Positions 16,835-25,533 are shown, counted from the first letter of the stretch. The stretch is 64,000 nt of DNA from an uncultured Roseburia sp. (GCA_945787015.1 CALZGM010000003.1:1-64000), one strand, 5' to 3'. The notes: generated by a model not told the origin, from the sequence alone. Numbers and translations are program-made.

Positions 16835-18295
16835 ATGAATAAATCAGAGGATTACCTGGATCAGTTATTAAAAGGCATGTCAGGACAGGATGAGATTGAG
16901 ACAGAACTTAAAGAAGAGCTGGAAGAGGATGTCTCTGTAGGGGGCACTTCGGAAGAGGAGACATTTGAAGAGGATGCTTTTTCAGATGATATTTTGGCGG
17001 ATGATGATTCGGAAGAGGATTTATTTGATGTAGACGAAGAATTTTTAAAAGAATTCGAATTAGAAATGCAGAAATTGGAAACAGATTCGGAAAATCCATT
17101 TGATGATATAGAGACAGAGGAAATTGCTGTAGATGACGATGCATGGGATTCCGGAGATTTGGATCAGATTTTAACCGGCGCAAAAGAGCAGATGGAAGCA
17201 TTAGAGGAAGAGCCGGATGAAACTGTGTCGGAAGTGTCAGAGGAAACAGGAGAAGTAGAAGCAGAAGAAAAAGAAGGTCCGGCGTCGAAAGGCGATTTCT
17301 CCTTGGATGATTTTTCTTTTGAAGATTTGATGAAAGAAGAGCCATTGATGGAAGAACCACTGACAGAGGAATCAACAGTTGAGGAGCCGGTGGATGAGGA
17401 ACCGGTGACAGAGGAACCAAAAGAAGATGAAGATGTTCTAAAAATTCTGGCAGGTTTGGGTGACATTAACTTAGAGGAAGAAATGGAGGCAGAAGCCGCA
17501 TCGGAAATAGAGCCGGAAATAGAAAATGTGTCGGAAATGGAGCCGGAACCACAGCCGGAAGAACTTACGGATGCCAACATTAGTTTGTTAAAGGAACTGG
17601 ATGATATCGAATCTGCAGAAGAACCGGCACCGGAAGAGGATAAAAAGAAGAAAAGAGAAAAGAAAAAGAAGGAAAAGAAAGAAAAGAAACCAAAACAGAA
17701 GAAGGAAAAGAAACCAAAACCAAAAAAAGAGAAGAAGCCAAAGCCTCCAAAGGAACCGGATAACACACCGCCGTTGCCTAAGAAACCGGTTTTTATGATT
17801 TTCTTATTGGTTGCCTCTGTGGTGGTCCTGATTATGATTGGAACTAATTTGTTTGGTTATGCAAATCAAATGAAAAATGCGAGAAATGCGTATGCCAAGA
17901 AGAATTATAGTGAAGCATTTTCTTATATTTCCGGTTTGGATGTGAAGGAGAAGGATGAAGAAACTTATCATAAATATCAGGTAATGGCGTTGGTGAGTTC
18001 TGAATTAGAAGCATATGAGAGCTTTATGGATGCCAAGTTTTATGATCTGGCACTAGATTGTCTTGTCCGCACGGTTGGACGCTATGAAAAATATAAAGAA
18101 GATGCAGAAATTTATGGTTGCATTGATGAGCTAAATGCATTAGAGTTGGAAGCAGAAACAATTTTAAGCGAAACCTTTGGCGTATCAAAGGAAGAGGCAT
18201 TGGATTTTTATTCTTATAAAAGCCGGAAAGAATACTCTGCTGCACTTTTGAGCGTCATTGAGAAATCTGGGATGATAAGGGTGACAGAGGAATGA
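16835..18295 (+). CDS. highly acidic single-pass membrane protein with Lys-rich linker
   Basis: 486 residues in four parts. There is an extremely acidic, Glu/Asp-dominated region (1-270) with PV(T/D)EEP-like repeats near 165-190. A strongly basic stretch of KK, EKK and KPKP repeats spans about 270-310. One membrane helix lies at about 320-340 (FMIFLLVASVVVLIMIG). A C-terminal helical domain of about 145 residues resembles TPR-like folds (NARNAYAKKNYSEAFSYI). I do not recognise a family. The charge layout suggests a cytoplasmic polyanionic arm next to the membrane. It overlaps hisH by 4 bases, so it is co-transcribed with hisH and hisF. Confidence 0.8.
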   Translation: MNKSEDYLDQLLKGMSGQDEIETELKEELEEDVSVGGTSEEETFEEDAFSDDILADDDSEEDLFDVDEEFLKEFELEMQKLETDSENPFDDIETEEIAVDDDAWDSGDLDQILTGAKEQMEALEEEPDETVSEVSEETGEVEAEEKEGPASKGDFSLDDFSFEDLMKEEPLMEEPLTEESTVEEPVDEEPVTEEPKEDEDVLKILAGLGDINLEEEMEAEAASEIEPEIENVSEMEPEPQPEELTDANISLLKELDDIESAEEPAPEEDKKKKREKKKKEKKEKKPKQKKEKKPKPKKEKKPKPPKEPDNTPPLPKKPVFMIFLLVASVVVLIMIGTNLFGYANQMKNARNAYAKKNYSEAFSYISGLDVKEKDEETYHKYQVMALVSSELEAYESFMDAKFYDLALDCLVRTVGRYEKYKEDAEIYGCIDELNALELEAETILSETFGVSKEEALDFYSYKSRKEYSAALLSVIEKSGMIRVTEE

Positions 18296-18897
18296 TAGCA
18301 ATCATTGATTACGACGCAGGTAATTTAAGAAGTGTAGAAAAGGCACTTGCTTCACTGGGAGAAGAAACCGTGATTACGCGGAATTTTAAAGAAATTTTGA
18401 ATGCCGATAAGGTAATTCTTCCGGGAGTCGGATCTTTTGGAGATGCCATGGCACAACTGAAAAAATACGAGCTGGACAAGGTAGTTCATGAGGTGGCGGA
18501 AAAGGAGACGCCTTTCCTTGGTATTTGTCTGGGACTTCAGCTTTTGTTTGAGAGCAGTGAGGAGACACCGGGGGTAGAAGGGCTACATCTGTTGGATGGA
18601 CATATTTTACGGATTCCGGAAGAGGAAGGATTAAAAATACCGCATATCGGATGGAACTCACTGGATTTTCCAAATAAGGGAAGACTTTTCGAAGGAATTG
18701 CAGAACAGTCCTATGTGTATTTTGTACATTCTTATTATTTAAAGGCTGCAGAAGAATCAATTGTTACAGCGACAACAGAGTATGGTACCCATATTCATGC
18801 ATCAGTTGAAAAAGAAAATATTTTTGCTTGCCAGTTTCATCCGGAAAAAAGCAGTACGATGGGATTGCAGATTCTTAAAAATTTTGCAAAGCTGTAG
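18292..18897 (+). CDS. hisH: imidazole glycerol phosphate synthase, glutamine amidotransferase subunit
   Basis: 201 residues, a normal HisH. Class I amidotransferase with nucleophile Cys in LGICLGLQLLF, and the His-Glu pair in CQFHPEKSS. It supplies ammonia from glutamine to HisF in histidine synthesis. The N-terminus IAIIDYDAGNLRSVEKAL and PGVGSFGDAM are diagnostic. The gene overlaps the upstream gene by 4 bases and is followed by hisF after 18 bases. No other his genes are in the window. Confidence 0.96.
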   Translation: MIAIIDYDAGNLRSVEKALASLGEETVITRNFKEILNADKVILPGVGSFGDAMAQLKKYELDKVVHEVAEKETPFLGICLGLQLLFESSEETPGVEGLHLLDGHILRIPEEEGLKIPHIGWNSLDFPNKGRLFEGIAEQSYVYFVHSYYLKAAEESIVTATTEYGTHIHASVEKENIFACQFHPEKSSTMGLQILKNFAKL

Positions 18898-18915
18898 AAA
18901 CCGGAGGAAAAAGAG

Positions 18916-19680
18916 ATGTTTACAAAAAGAATTATTCCTTGTCTGGATGTAAATGCAGGCAGGGTGGTAAAGGGTGTTAATTTCGTAGATTTAAAGGACG
19001 CAGGGGATCCGGTAGAAATTGCGGCGGCTTATGATAAAGCCGGAGCAGATGAACTGGTCTTTCTGGATATTACGGCAACCAGTGATGCAAGAGGGACGGT
19101 CGTGGATATGGTTCGAAGAGTTGCGGAAAAGGTGTTTATCCCTTTTACGGTAGGCGGCGGTATTCGCACCGTAGAGGATTTTAAGATGCTTCTTCGGGAA
19201 GGGGCAGATAAGATTTCAATCAATTCCGCAGCAATTAACAATCCGAATTTAATCAGCGAGGCTGCAGATAAGTTTGGCAGTCAGTGCGTAGTGGTGGCAA
19301 TTGACGCCAAAAGAAGAGCGGACGGCTCGGGCTGGAATGTATATAAAAATGGTGGGAGAATTGACACCGGATTAGATGCCATTGAATGGGCGATGAAAGC
19401 AGATCGACTTGGAGCTGGAGAAATCCTGTTAACGAGTATGGATTGCGATGGTACGAAAGCAGGGTATGATCTGGAGGTCACCAGCCAGATTGCAAAAAAT
19501 GTGTCCATTCCGGTCATTGCATCAGGTGGTGCAGGTACCATGGAACATTTTTATGATGCGTTAACGATAGGAGGAGCGGATGCGGCTTTAGCAGCGTCGC
19601 TATTCCATTATAAAGAATTGGAAATTATGGAGTTAAAGAAGTATCTGTCAGAAAGAGGGGTATCTGTCAGATGTCAATGA
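18916..19680 (+). CDS. hisF: imidazole glycerol phosphate synthase, cyclase subunit
   Basis: 254 residues with the (beta/alpha)8-barrel pattern. Catalytic Asp is in [16 protein letters not shown] near the N-terminus and the second in [15 protein letters not shown]. Phosphate-binding loops are VGGGIRT and [11 protein letters not shown]. It converts PRFAR plus ammonia from HisH to IGP and AICAR. The gene has a GGAGGA ribosome binding site and overlaps ung by 10 bases. Confidence 0.96.
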   Translation: MFTKRIIPCLDVNAGRVVKGVNFVDLKDAGDPVEIAAAYDKAGADELVFLDITATSDARGTVVDMVRRVAEKVFIPFTVGGGIRTVEDFKMLLREGADKISINSAAINNPNLISEAADKFGSQCVVVAIDAKRRADGSGWNVYKNGGRIDTGLDAIEWAMKADRLGAGEILLTSMDCDGTKAGYDLEVTSQIAKNVSIPVIASGGAGTMEHFYDALTIGGADAALAASLFHYKELEIMELKKYLSERGVSVRCQ

Positions 19681-20348
19681 TTACAAATGACTGGCTTGCA
19701 CCGATGCAGGCTGAATTTAAGAAACCATATTATGCAAAGCTCTATCAGTTTGTGAAGGAGGAATACAGTAAGGCAGTCGTGTATCCTCCGGCAGATGATA
19801 TTTTTAATGCCATGCATTTTACACCGCTTCATGAGGTGAAGGTAGTCATTTTAGGACAGGACCCATACCATAACGTGAATCAGGCACATGGACTTAGTTT
19901 TTCCGTGCCGGTTTCTCAAAAAGAGATTCCACCATCCTTACAGAATATTTATAAGGAATTGGAATCAGATTTGGGCTGCTATATACCGAATAACGGATAT
20001 TTAAAAAAATGGGCAGACCAGGGAGTACTGCTGTTAAATACCGTATTGACGGTACGGGCGCATCAGGCGAATTCCCATCAGGGAAAAGGCTGGGAGGAAT
20101 TTACGGATGCAATTATCCGCGCGGTAAATGAGCAGGATAGACCGGTTGTATATTTGCTTTGGGGAAGACCTGCACAGAGTAAAATTCCAATGTTGACGAA
20201 TCCAAAGCATTTGATTTTAACGGCACCTCACCCAAGTCCGTTATCTGCTTACCGCGGATTTTTCGGTTGTAAGCATTTTAGTCAGACCAACGATTTTTTA
20301 GTGAAAAACGGAATTGCACCAATTGACTGGCAGATTGAAAACGTATAA
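19671..20348 (+). CDS. ung: uracil-DNA glycosylase
   Basis: 225 residues, family 1 UDG that removes uracil from DNA. Motifs: catalytic [18 protein letters not shown] (Asp as general base), [17 protein letters not shown], and the [21 protein letters not shown] loop with the catalytic His. Length is normal. It is translationally linked to hisF through a 10-base overlap, an unusual functional pairing that probably reflects operon packing only. Confidence 0.96.
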   Translation: MSMITNDWLAPMQAEFKKPYYAKLYQFVKEEYSKAVVYPPADDIFNAMHFTPLHEVKVVILGQDPYHNVNQAHGLSFSVPVSQKEIPPSLQNIYKELESDLGCYIPNNGYLKKWADQGVLLLNTVLTVRAHQANSHQGKGWEEFTDAIIRAVNEQDRPVVYLLWGRPAQSKIPMLTNPKHLILTAPHPSPLSAYRGFFGCKHFSQTNDFLVKNGIAPIDWQIENV

Positions 20349-20363
20349 AAAATGTGTTAAAAT
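20335..20363 (+). promoter_or_regulatory. promoter of the FliD-like gene
   Basis: TTGAAA, a 17-base spacer and TAAAAT overlap the end of ung and lie 45 bases before the next start. Confidence 0.55.
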
Positions 20364-20407
20364 AAAATAGAAAAGAACCGATAGTAATAGAAGAAGGAGG
20401 GATACTT

Positions 20408-21157
20408 ATGGCAGCAATTTCAGGTTATGATTCATCAAGTCTTAGTGTATTATTTTCAAGTTTAAATAAAAACGCAGGCAGTTCCAATGTCAGTCTGCTT
20501 GGCGGTGGCAGTGATTTATTAGGTATTAATTACAGTGATTATGCGACCATCAGAAACGGCTCTTATTTGAAGCTGATGAAATCATATTATAGTCTGGATG
20601 CTTCGGATGAAGTGAAAGATGCTGTTTCCAAAAAGACGACCTCTACTTCAAAGGATGATACAGAGACCTTGGCCAAAATAGAGGATGCAGCAGAGGCAAT
20701 GAAGACATCTGCAGATACATTGCTTGAAAAAGGTCAGAAATCCGTATTTGCGACAGGAGATACAGAGAAAATTTACAATGCAGTAGATAAATTTGTGACC
20801 GATTATAACAGCCTTCTAAAGAAAGCTTCCGATTCAGAGACTTCCAATATCTCCGGCGCAGCAGAACGCATGGTTCGTATGACAAAGTCCAATGAGAAGA
20901 TGTTAAATTCCATTGGTATTACCATTGGAGAAGATAACCAGCTTAAGATTGATAAAGAAGCCTTTGGAAAAGCCGATACGAGTGTGGTAAAGGGCATGTT
21001 CCAGGCGACAGGAGGTTTCGGTTATCAGGTTTCTGCACAGGCTTCTATGATTAATTATTATGCGGAAAATGAAGCGTCAAAGTCTAATACTTATAGCAAT
21101 GCAGGTACCTATACCTATAATTATAATTCAGGTGCTTTATACAATGAAGGAATTTAG
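20408..21157 (+). CDS. FliD-like (flagellar cap-like) protein, short form
   Basis: 249 residues, Ser/Asn/Thr-rich with no signal peptide and no cysteine. The C-terminal half resembles the end of flagellar cap protein FliD: VDKFVTDYNSLLKKA, NSIGITIGEDNQLKIDKEAF and SVVKGMFQATGGFGYQVSAQA. This fits the FliD order of a short loop, then LGI..dG.L.iD...., then helices. At 249 residues it is far shorter than a real FliD (usually over 450) and lacks the middle domains. It may be a flagellum-associated or spore protein. The AGGAGG ribosome binding site is strong. Confidence 0.6.
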   Translation: MAAISGYDSSSLSVLFSSLNKNAGSSNVSLLGGGSDLLGINYSDYATIRNGSYLKLMKSYYSLDASDEVKDAVSKKTTSTSKDDTETLAKIEDAAEAMKTSADTLLEKGQKSVFATGDTEKIYNAVDKFVTDYNSLLKKASDSETSNISGAAERMVRMTKSNEKMLNSIGITIGEDNQLKIDKEAFGKADTSVVKGMFQATGGFGYQVSAQASMINYYAENEASKSNTYSNAGTYTYNYNSGALYNEGI

Positions 21158-21169
21158 GAATTATTAAAT

Positions 21170-22228
21170 ATGACAAAGAAAGTAGTAGTAGGGCTGTCCG
21201 GCGGAGTTGATTCGTCTGTGGCAGCCTATTTATTGAAAAAAGAAGGTTATGAAGTAATCGGCGTGACGATGTTGACCTGGCAGGAACGGGAAGCAGATGG
21301 CAGCGAACTTACAATGGTAAAGGATGCAAGGGCGGTAGCAGAGCGCTTGGGAATCGAATATCATGTGGTGGATTTTCGCGAGGAGTTCAAAAAACATGTC
21401 ATGGACTATTTTGTAGAGGAATACCTGCAGGGAAGAACACCGAATCCCTGTGTGGTGTGTAACCGCTATGTGAAGTGGGAGGCTCTTCTTAGCCGTTGTA
21501 AAGAGTTTGGCGCGGAATATGTCGCCACAGGCCACTATGCCCGAATTGACAAGCTTCCAAACGGCAGATATGCGATTCGCAATTCGATTACAGCAGCGAA
21601 GGACCAGACCTATGCACTTTATAATTTAAAGCAGGAGCAGCTTGCCCATACGATCATGCCGATTGGTGCTTATCACAAGGAAGAAGTGCGTACCATGGCA
21701 GAAGAAATCGGCCTTAATGTGGCACAGAAAAAGGACAGCATGGAGGTCTGCTTTATTCCGGATGATGATTATGCTGCTTTTATTGAAGCGCAGGCAGGCG
21801 AACGGGTATCGCTACCGGGAAATTTTGTCTCTGTAACAGGAAAAGTGTTAGGACAGCATAAAGGAATTACACATTATACCATCGGTCAGCGTAAGGGGCT
21901 TGGAATTGCACTTGGAGCGCCGGCTTTTGTGGTAGAGATTCGTCCGGAAACAAATGAGGTAGTATTAGGGACAAATGAGGATGTTTTTACGACAACGCTT
22001 TATGCAAATCAGTTAAATGCCATGGCAATTCCGGAATTTGCGAACGGAATGGAGCTTGTGGCAAAAATCCGCTATTCTCATGCAGGAACGGCATGTCGCG
22101 TTTATAAGACAGGGGAAGATGAAATCCGCTGTGAGTTTTTAGAACCGGTCCGAGCTGTGACACCGGGACAGGCAGTTGTTTTTTATACGGGAGAATATGT
22201 GGCAGGTGGCGGACGGATTATTAGATAA
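21170..22228 (+). CDS. mnmA: tRNA-specific 2-thiouridylase MnmA
   Basis: 352 residues. It adds sulfur to U34 of Lys, Glu and Gln tRNAs. The N-terminal PP-loop ATPase motif is GLSGGVDSSVAAYLL, with catalytic Cys in GRTPNPCVVCNRYVKW and the second Cys in KKDSMEVCFIPD. TGHYARID and the C-terminal barrel (GQRKGLGIALG) are also typical. No strong ribosome binding site is visible (AGGAATTA), and it lies 12 bases after the FliD-like gene. Confidence 0.96.
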   Translation: MTKKVVVGLSGGVDSSVAAYLLKKEGYEVIGVTMLTWQEREADGSELTMVKDARAVAERLGIEYHVVDFREEFKKHVMDYFVEEYLQGRTPNPCVVCNRYVKWEALLSRCKEFGAEYVATGHYARIDKLPNGRYAIRNSITAAKDQTYALYNLKQEQLAHTIMPIGAYHKEEVRTMAEEIGLNVAQKKDSMEVCFIPDDDYAAFIEAQAGERVSLPGNFVSVTGKVLGQHKGITHYTIGQRKGLGIALGAPAFVVEIRPETNEVVLGTNEDVFTTTLYANQLNAMAIPEFANGMELVAKIRYSHAGTACRVYKTGEDEIRCEFLEPVRAVTPGQAVVFYTGEYVAGGGRIIR

Positions 22229-22250
22229 ATTTTTATAGAGTAAAAATAGC

Positions 22251-22278
22251 TTGACAATTGAATAAAGAAAGGTATAAT
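22251..22278 (+). promoter_or_regulatory. consensus promoter of the metal-exporter operon
   Basis: TTGACA, a 16-base spacer and TATAAT match the vegetative consensus exactly. A large operator palindrome starts two bases downstream, so transcription starts inside it. Confidence 0.85.
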
Positions 22279-22280
22279 AC

Positions 22281-22320
22281 AAAATGCAAACAATTTGCAA
22301 ATACAAATTGTTTGCATTTT
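22281..22320. promoter_or_regulatory. double Fur-family operator
   Basis: A 40-base perfect palindrome with 17-bp arms and a 6-base centre. It can be read as two opposed 15-bp boxes, TGCAAACAATTTGCA (22285-22299) and TACAAATTGTTTGCA (22302-22316), each close to the 7-1-7 dyad bound by Fur-family repressors. The Fur-type regulator encoded in the same operon is the likely ligand. It would block the transcription start when bound. Confidence 0.75.
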
Positions 22321-22348
22321 TAACGTTCTGTGAGGAAAGGTCAGGAGA

Positions 22349-23218
22349 ATGATGTTACACATTTTAGAACATACACTGGAGCATACAATAGAAGATGTCA
22401 TAGGTTTATTGCCGTTTTTGTTCCTTACGTATCTGGTAATGGAACTGCTGGAACATTTTGCGGGAAGTAAGTTTTCAAATAAGATAAAAAATGCAGGAAA
22501 ATTTGGCCCCGCATGGGGCGCCCTTTTAGGAGTCATGCCACAGTGCGGTTTTTCCGCAGCCGCAGCGAGTTTTTATTCCGGTCACGTGATTGGCGTGGGC
22601 ACTTTAATCGCAGTCTTTTTATCGACTTCGGATGAGATGCTCCCGATTTTATTATCCGAGTCGGTGCCGCTTGCTACCATTGCAGGGATTCTGGCGACGA
22701 AAGTAGTGATTGCCTGTATATCAGGTTTTCTGGCAGAATTTGTTTATGAACAGCTGTTTCATAAGAAGGAAGCAGAGATGGATATTCATATTGTGTGTGA
22801 AGAAGAACATTGTAGTTGCGAAGACGGAGTTCTGTTGTCCGCAGTAAAGCACACAATCAAAATCTTTTTCTATATTTTTGTGATTGCGTTTGTTTTGAAT
22901 GGTGTCATTGAAATCATTGGTGAAGATGCCTTATCTCAGCTGTTTTTTAATGTGCCGGTAATGGGACAGATGATTGCGGCACTGGTGGGGCTGATTCCAA
23001 ACTGTGCATCTTCCGTTGTCATTACACAGCTTTACTTAAGCGGTGTAATTAGCGCAGGAATGATGATGTCAGGACTTTTGGTAAATGCAGGAATCGGAAC
23101 TCTTGTATTGTTGCGTTTGAACCGGAACGGAAGGCAGAATGCCGGAATTATCGGTGCTATGTATGCTTTTGGTGTAGTTTGGGGCATTTTAATTGATCTA
23201 TTAGGAATTGTTTTTTAA
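22349..23218 (+). CDS. putative metal/arsenic exporter (ArsP_2-type, 'putative manganese transporter')
   Basis: 289 residues, about eight membrane helices in two related halves. Each half holds a PxCG/PNC motif: VMPQCGFSAAAAS and LIPNCASSVVITQ. The N-terminus is His-rich (HILEHTLEHT), and the central loop has a Cys/His/Glu cluster HIVCEEEHCSCEDG, a probable metal-binding site. This matches the heavy-metal exporter family that NCBI calls arsenic efflux protein or putative manganese transporter. A Fur-family gene follows 37 bases on, and a double operator covers the promoter, so it is probably metal-responsive. The metal cannot be told from sequence. Confidence 0.78.
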   Translation: MMLHILEHTLEHTIEDVIGLLPFLFLTYLVMELLEHFAGSKFSNKIKNAGKFGPAWGALLGVMPQCGFSAAAASFYSGHVIGVGTLIAVFLSTSDEMLPILLSESVPLATIAGILATKVVIACISGFLAEFVYEQLFHKKEAEMDIHIVCEEEHCSCEDGVLLSAVKHTIKIFFYIFVIAFVLNGVIEIIGEDALSQLFFNVPVMGQMIAALVGLIPNCASSVVITQLYLSGVISAGMMMSGLLVNAGIGTLVLLRLNRNGRQNAGIIGAMYAFGVVWGILIDLLGIVF

Positions 23219-23255
23219 GGTGTGAAACTTTGGTCAGAGAGACAGGAGCGAAAAA

Positions 23256-23663
23256 ATGACAAACTCTGGATATGCAACAGCAAGCAGAAAAAAGATATTA
23301 GATTTTTTAAAGGAAAATAAGAATCGTACTCTTACGGTTTTGGATATTGATGCATACTTGAAGGAATGTGACAACGAAGTAAATCTTACAACGATTTACC
23401 GCTACTTAGACAAACTGGAAAAAGAGGGGACTGTTATGAAGTATGTGGCGAAAAAAGGCAGTCAGGCCACTTACCAGTTTGTGGAATCGGGGCATCATTG
23501 TGAGGAACATCTGCATTTGCAGTGTGTCAAGTGTGGGCGTATTATTCATTTGGAATGCAATTTTATGCAGGAGATTCTGGAACATGTGGAAAAAGAGCAT
23601 GGTTTTGTGATGCAGTGTAAGAATTCCATTGTGTACGGAACGTGCAGGGAGTGCGCGAAATAA
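23256..23663 (+). CDS. Fur-family metal-responsive repressor (Zur/Fur-like)
   Basis: 135 residues. An N-terminal winged helix (SRKKILDFLKENKNRTLTV to TTIYRYLDKLEKEG) is followed by a dimerisation domain with a His-rich sensory site (ESGHHCEEHLHLQC) and two structural-zinc CxxC pairs (CVKC and CREC). It probably represses its own operon through the 22281-22320 palindrome when metal is bound. Whether it senses zinc, manganese or iron is unclear; the CEEHLHLQC arrangement fits Zur-like members. The start follows an AGGAG site. Confidence 0.88.
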   Translation: MTNSGYATASRKKILDFLKENKNRTLTVLDIDAYLKECDNEVNLTTIYRYLDKLEKEGTVMKYVAKKGSQATYQFVESGHHCEEHLHLQCVKCGRIIHLECNFMQEILEHVEKEHGFVMQCKNSIVYGTCRECAK

Positions 23664-23671
23664 TTTGGAAG

Positions 23672-23715
23672 AAAAGCTGTCATGGAATCCGATAGGAGGA
23701 TATGGCAGCTTTTGT
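23672..23715 (+). terminator. terminator of the exporter-Fur operon
   Basis: AAAAGCTGTCAT and ATGGCAGCTTTT form a 12-bp stem with one G-U pair around an 18-base loop; the right arm ends in a short T-run. Confidence 0.75.
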
Positions 23716-23739
23716 TGTTCAAGATATAAGAAAAAACTC

Positions 23740-23768
23740 TTGACATATATAGACTGACTATATATAAT
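23740..23768 (+). promoter_or_regulatory. consensus promoter of padR
   Basis: TTGACA, a 17-base spacer and TATAAT are a perfect consensus. The spacer is filled by an operator dyad. Confidence 0.88.
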
Positions 23769-23791
23769 CACATATATAGACAGCCTATATA
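23746..23791. promoter_or_regulatory. paired PadR operators
   Basis: Two 19-bp imperfect dyads of the form TATATAGACnGnCTATATA lie at 23746-23764 and 23773-23791, with centres 27 bp apart. The first fills the promoter spacer and the second covers the transcription start. This is what an autorepressing PadR regulator would use. Confidence 0.75.
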
Positions 23792-23814
23792 GAAAAGAAA
23801 CAGGAGGGAATAAC

Positions 23815-24144
23815 ATGGCAATCGATAAGACACTAATTCAGGGGAGTCTTACCATGCTGATTTTGCGTTTGCTTGAGGAAAAGGATATGTACGGATATGA
23901 GATGATTGAGAATCTGCGTGGGAAGTCAAACAATGTGTTTGAATTGAAAGCAGGCTCACTTTATCCGCTCTTACATTCGCTGGAGGAGAAACAGTTTGTG
24001 ACCTCTTACGAAGACGATTCCACCGGAAAAATGAGAAAGTACTATCATCTGTCAGCGGAGGGAAAACGTTTCTTAAAAGAGAAAAAGGAAGAGTGGAAAA
24101 TTTATAGTGCGGCGGTCAGCAGTGTATTGACCTTTGCGTGGTAG
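23815..24144 (+). CDS. PadR-family transcriptional repressor
   Basis: 109 residues, a PadR-s1 type winged-helix protein. Typical segments: LIQGSLTMLILRLLEEKDMYGYEMIENL, FELKAGSLYPLLHSLEEKQFVTSYE and RKYYHLSAEGKRFLKEKKEEW. It should bind the two dyads in its own promoter. It precedes the membrane-protein gene by 18 bases, the usual arrangement in which PadR controls a membrane partner and is released by a ligand or by antibiotic stress. Confidence 0.93.
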   Translation: MAIDKTLIQGSLTMLILRLLEEKDMYGYEMIENLRGKSNNVFELKAGSLYPLLHSLEEKQFVTSYEDDSTGKMRKYYHLSAEGKRFLKEKKEEWKIYSAAVSSVLTFAW

Positions 24145-24162
24145 GAAAGGCGTGGGAGTTTT

Positions 24163-25533
24163 ATGGAATTTGAAGAATATATGTCGAGTCTGGCAGAACA
24201 GATTCACGACAAACGTGCAAAGAAACTGGTGGCGGAAGAAATTAAAAACCACATTGAGGAGCAGGCGAAGGACTATGAGGCAGAGGGTTTAAGTCCTGTA
24301 GAGGCATTAAAAGAAGCGGTGCGTCAGATGGGAAATCCGATAGAAACAGGAATGGAATTAAATAAAATCCATAAACCGAAAATGCCATGGGCAATGCTTG
24401 CTTTGGTGATTTTTATTATGACAGCATCCATTGTGATGCAGGCCGTGATTTTTGCAGAGGGAGGAAACAATAACAGCAGCTGGGCAGGTTTACCGACGAC
24501 AATCATCTATAATTGTGTTGGTTTTGCGGTGATATTAGTGTTACTGTATATGGACTATAACTTTATTGCAAAGTATGCCTATCAATTCTATGGTGTATTT
24601 ATGGTAGGCGTGCCGGTGTTTTTATTTGTGGCGAAGTTGTTTAGCGAGGTTGGTAGAGTAACAGCAGGTACGGCATATTATGGGGCACAACTGCTGTTTC
24701 CGATTCTTTTTGCAGGGATTATTTACAAAAACCGTAACCGCGGAATACGCGGAATCGGAATCTGCCTTATGTTCGGATTTGCAGAATTATTGTGGTATCG
24801 CATGGTTTATGAAGTGATAGGAACGACGGGACGTTACAGCTGTTATCCGGCGCTGGTGGAAAGTATTTTAAGCATAGGACTCATTCTTTTATTTGCGGTT
24901 TGGAAGGGCATATTCGGAAAAGATAAAAAGAAGCAGGTAGTGTTGCTTTTGGTGATTGTGGGAGTTTTGTCTGGTATATGTATGCTGCTTCTTTTGGGAA
25001 GCGGAGGGATGAGGCACTATGTCCTGGCGCGTGTTGCTGCGTTCTTTAGAGGAACGGAAGACAGTTACCTTAGCACACTGATTCAAAAGTCTGTCTCAGA
25101 TGCACCATGGCTGGGCGGGCAGACATTCCTTTTAGGGGAACCAAACAATGAGACCTATGGCTTATTCGTATTAAATAGTATTTTTACTTATTTTGGTAAG
25201 CTTGCCGGTGTTATTGTGATTGCGGCATATCTGTTGTTTCTTTGCATGGCGCTTCGCACGTCTTGCAAGCAGAATAACCGTATTGGCTTTTTGGTTGGAA
25301 CAGCCTGTACCTTAAGTATTCTGGTACGATTTACGGCTTATCTTGTAATCAACCTAGGCTTCGGACTTTGGTGGACGACACTGGTTCCGTTTTTAAGTTA
25401 TGGAAGGGTCAGTGCGGTCATGAATGGCATTTATATTGGTTTGATTCTGTGCGTTTATCGAAATAGTGGGATTTTGAAAGAGGAATATGTACCGCAGAAG
25501 CGGCTGCCGAAGATTCGGGTGACGGTAGAGTAA
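24163..25533 (+). CDS. SEDS-like (FtsW/RodA-type) membrane protein with permease prefix domain
   Basis: 456 residues. The first 70 residues form a soluble helical 'permease prefix' domain (VAEEIKNHIEEQAKDYEAEGLSPVEALKEAVRQMGNPIE). About ten membrane helices follow. The C-terminal part resembles FtsW/RodA/SpoVE proteins: NLGFGLWWTTLVPFLSYGRVSAVMNGIYIGLIL, where the family normally has PFISYGGSS, so the Gly-Ser-Ser is replaced. It may be a divergent SEDS glycosyltransferase or a related flippase-like protein under PadR control. The catalytic residues of SEDS enzymes cannot be assigned by eye. Confidence 0.75.
   Translation: MEFEEYMSSLAEQIHDKRAKKLVAEEIKNHIEEQAKDYEAEGLSPVEALKEAVRQMGNPIETGMELNKIHKPKMPWAMLALVIFIMTASIVMQAVIFAEGGNNNSSWAGLPTTIIYNCVGFAVILVLLYMDYNFIAKYAYQFYGVFMVGVPVFLFVAKLFSEVGRVTAGTAYYGAQLLFPILFAGIIYKNRNRGIRGIGICLMFGFAELLWYRMVYEVIGTTGRYSCYPALVESILSIGLILLFAVWKGIFGKDKKKQVVLLLVIVGVLSGICMLLLLGSGGMRHYVLARVAAFFRGTEDSYLSTLIQKSVSDAPWLGGQTFLLGEPNNETYGLFVLNSIFTYFGKLAGVIVIAAYLLFLCMALRTSCKQNNRIGFLVGTACTLSILVRFTAYLVINLGFGLWWTTLVPFLSYGRVSAVMNGIYIGLILCVYRNSGILKEEYVPQKRLPKIRVTVE

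Noticed and set aside
16908-17768. Long minus-strand frames opposite the acidic protein
   Set aside because: They are Pro/Leu- or Ser/Phe-rich mirror translations of GAA/AAG-rich codons, with no ribosome binding sites.
22281-22320. Intrinsic terminator of mnmA
   Set aside because: The palindrome lies just after a consensus promoter for the next operon and can be read as two regulator boxes, so an operator is the better explanation, although it could also fold in RNA.
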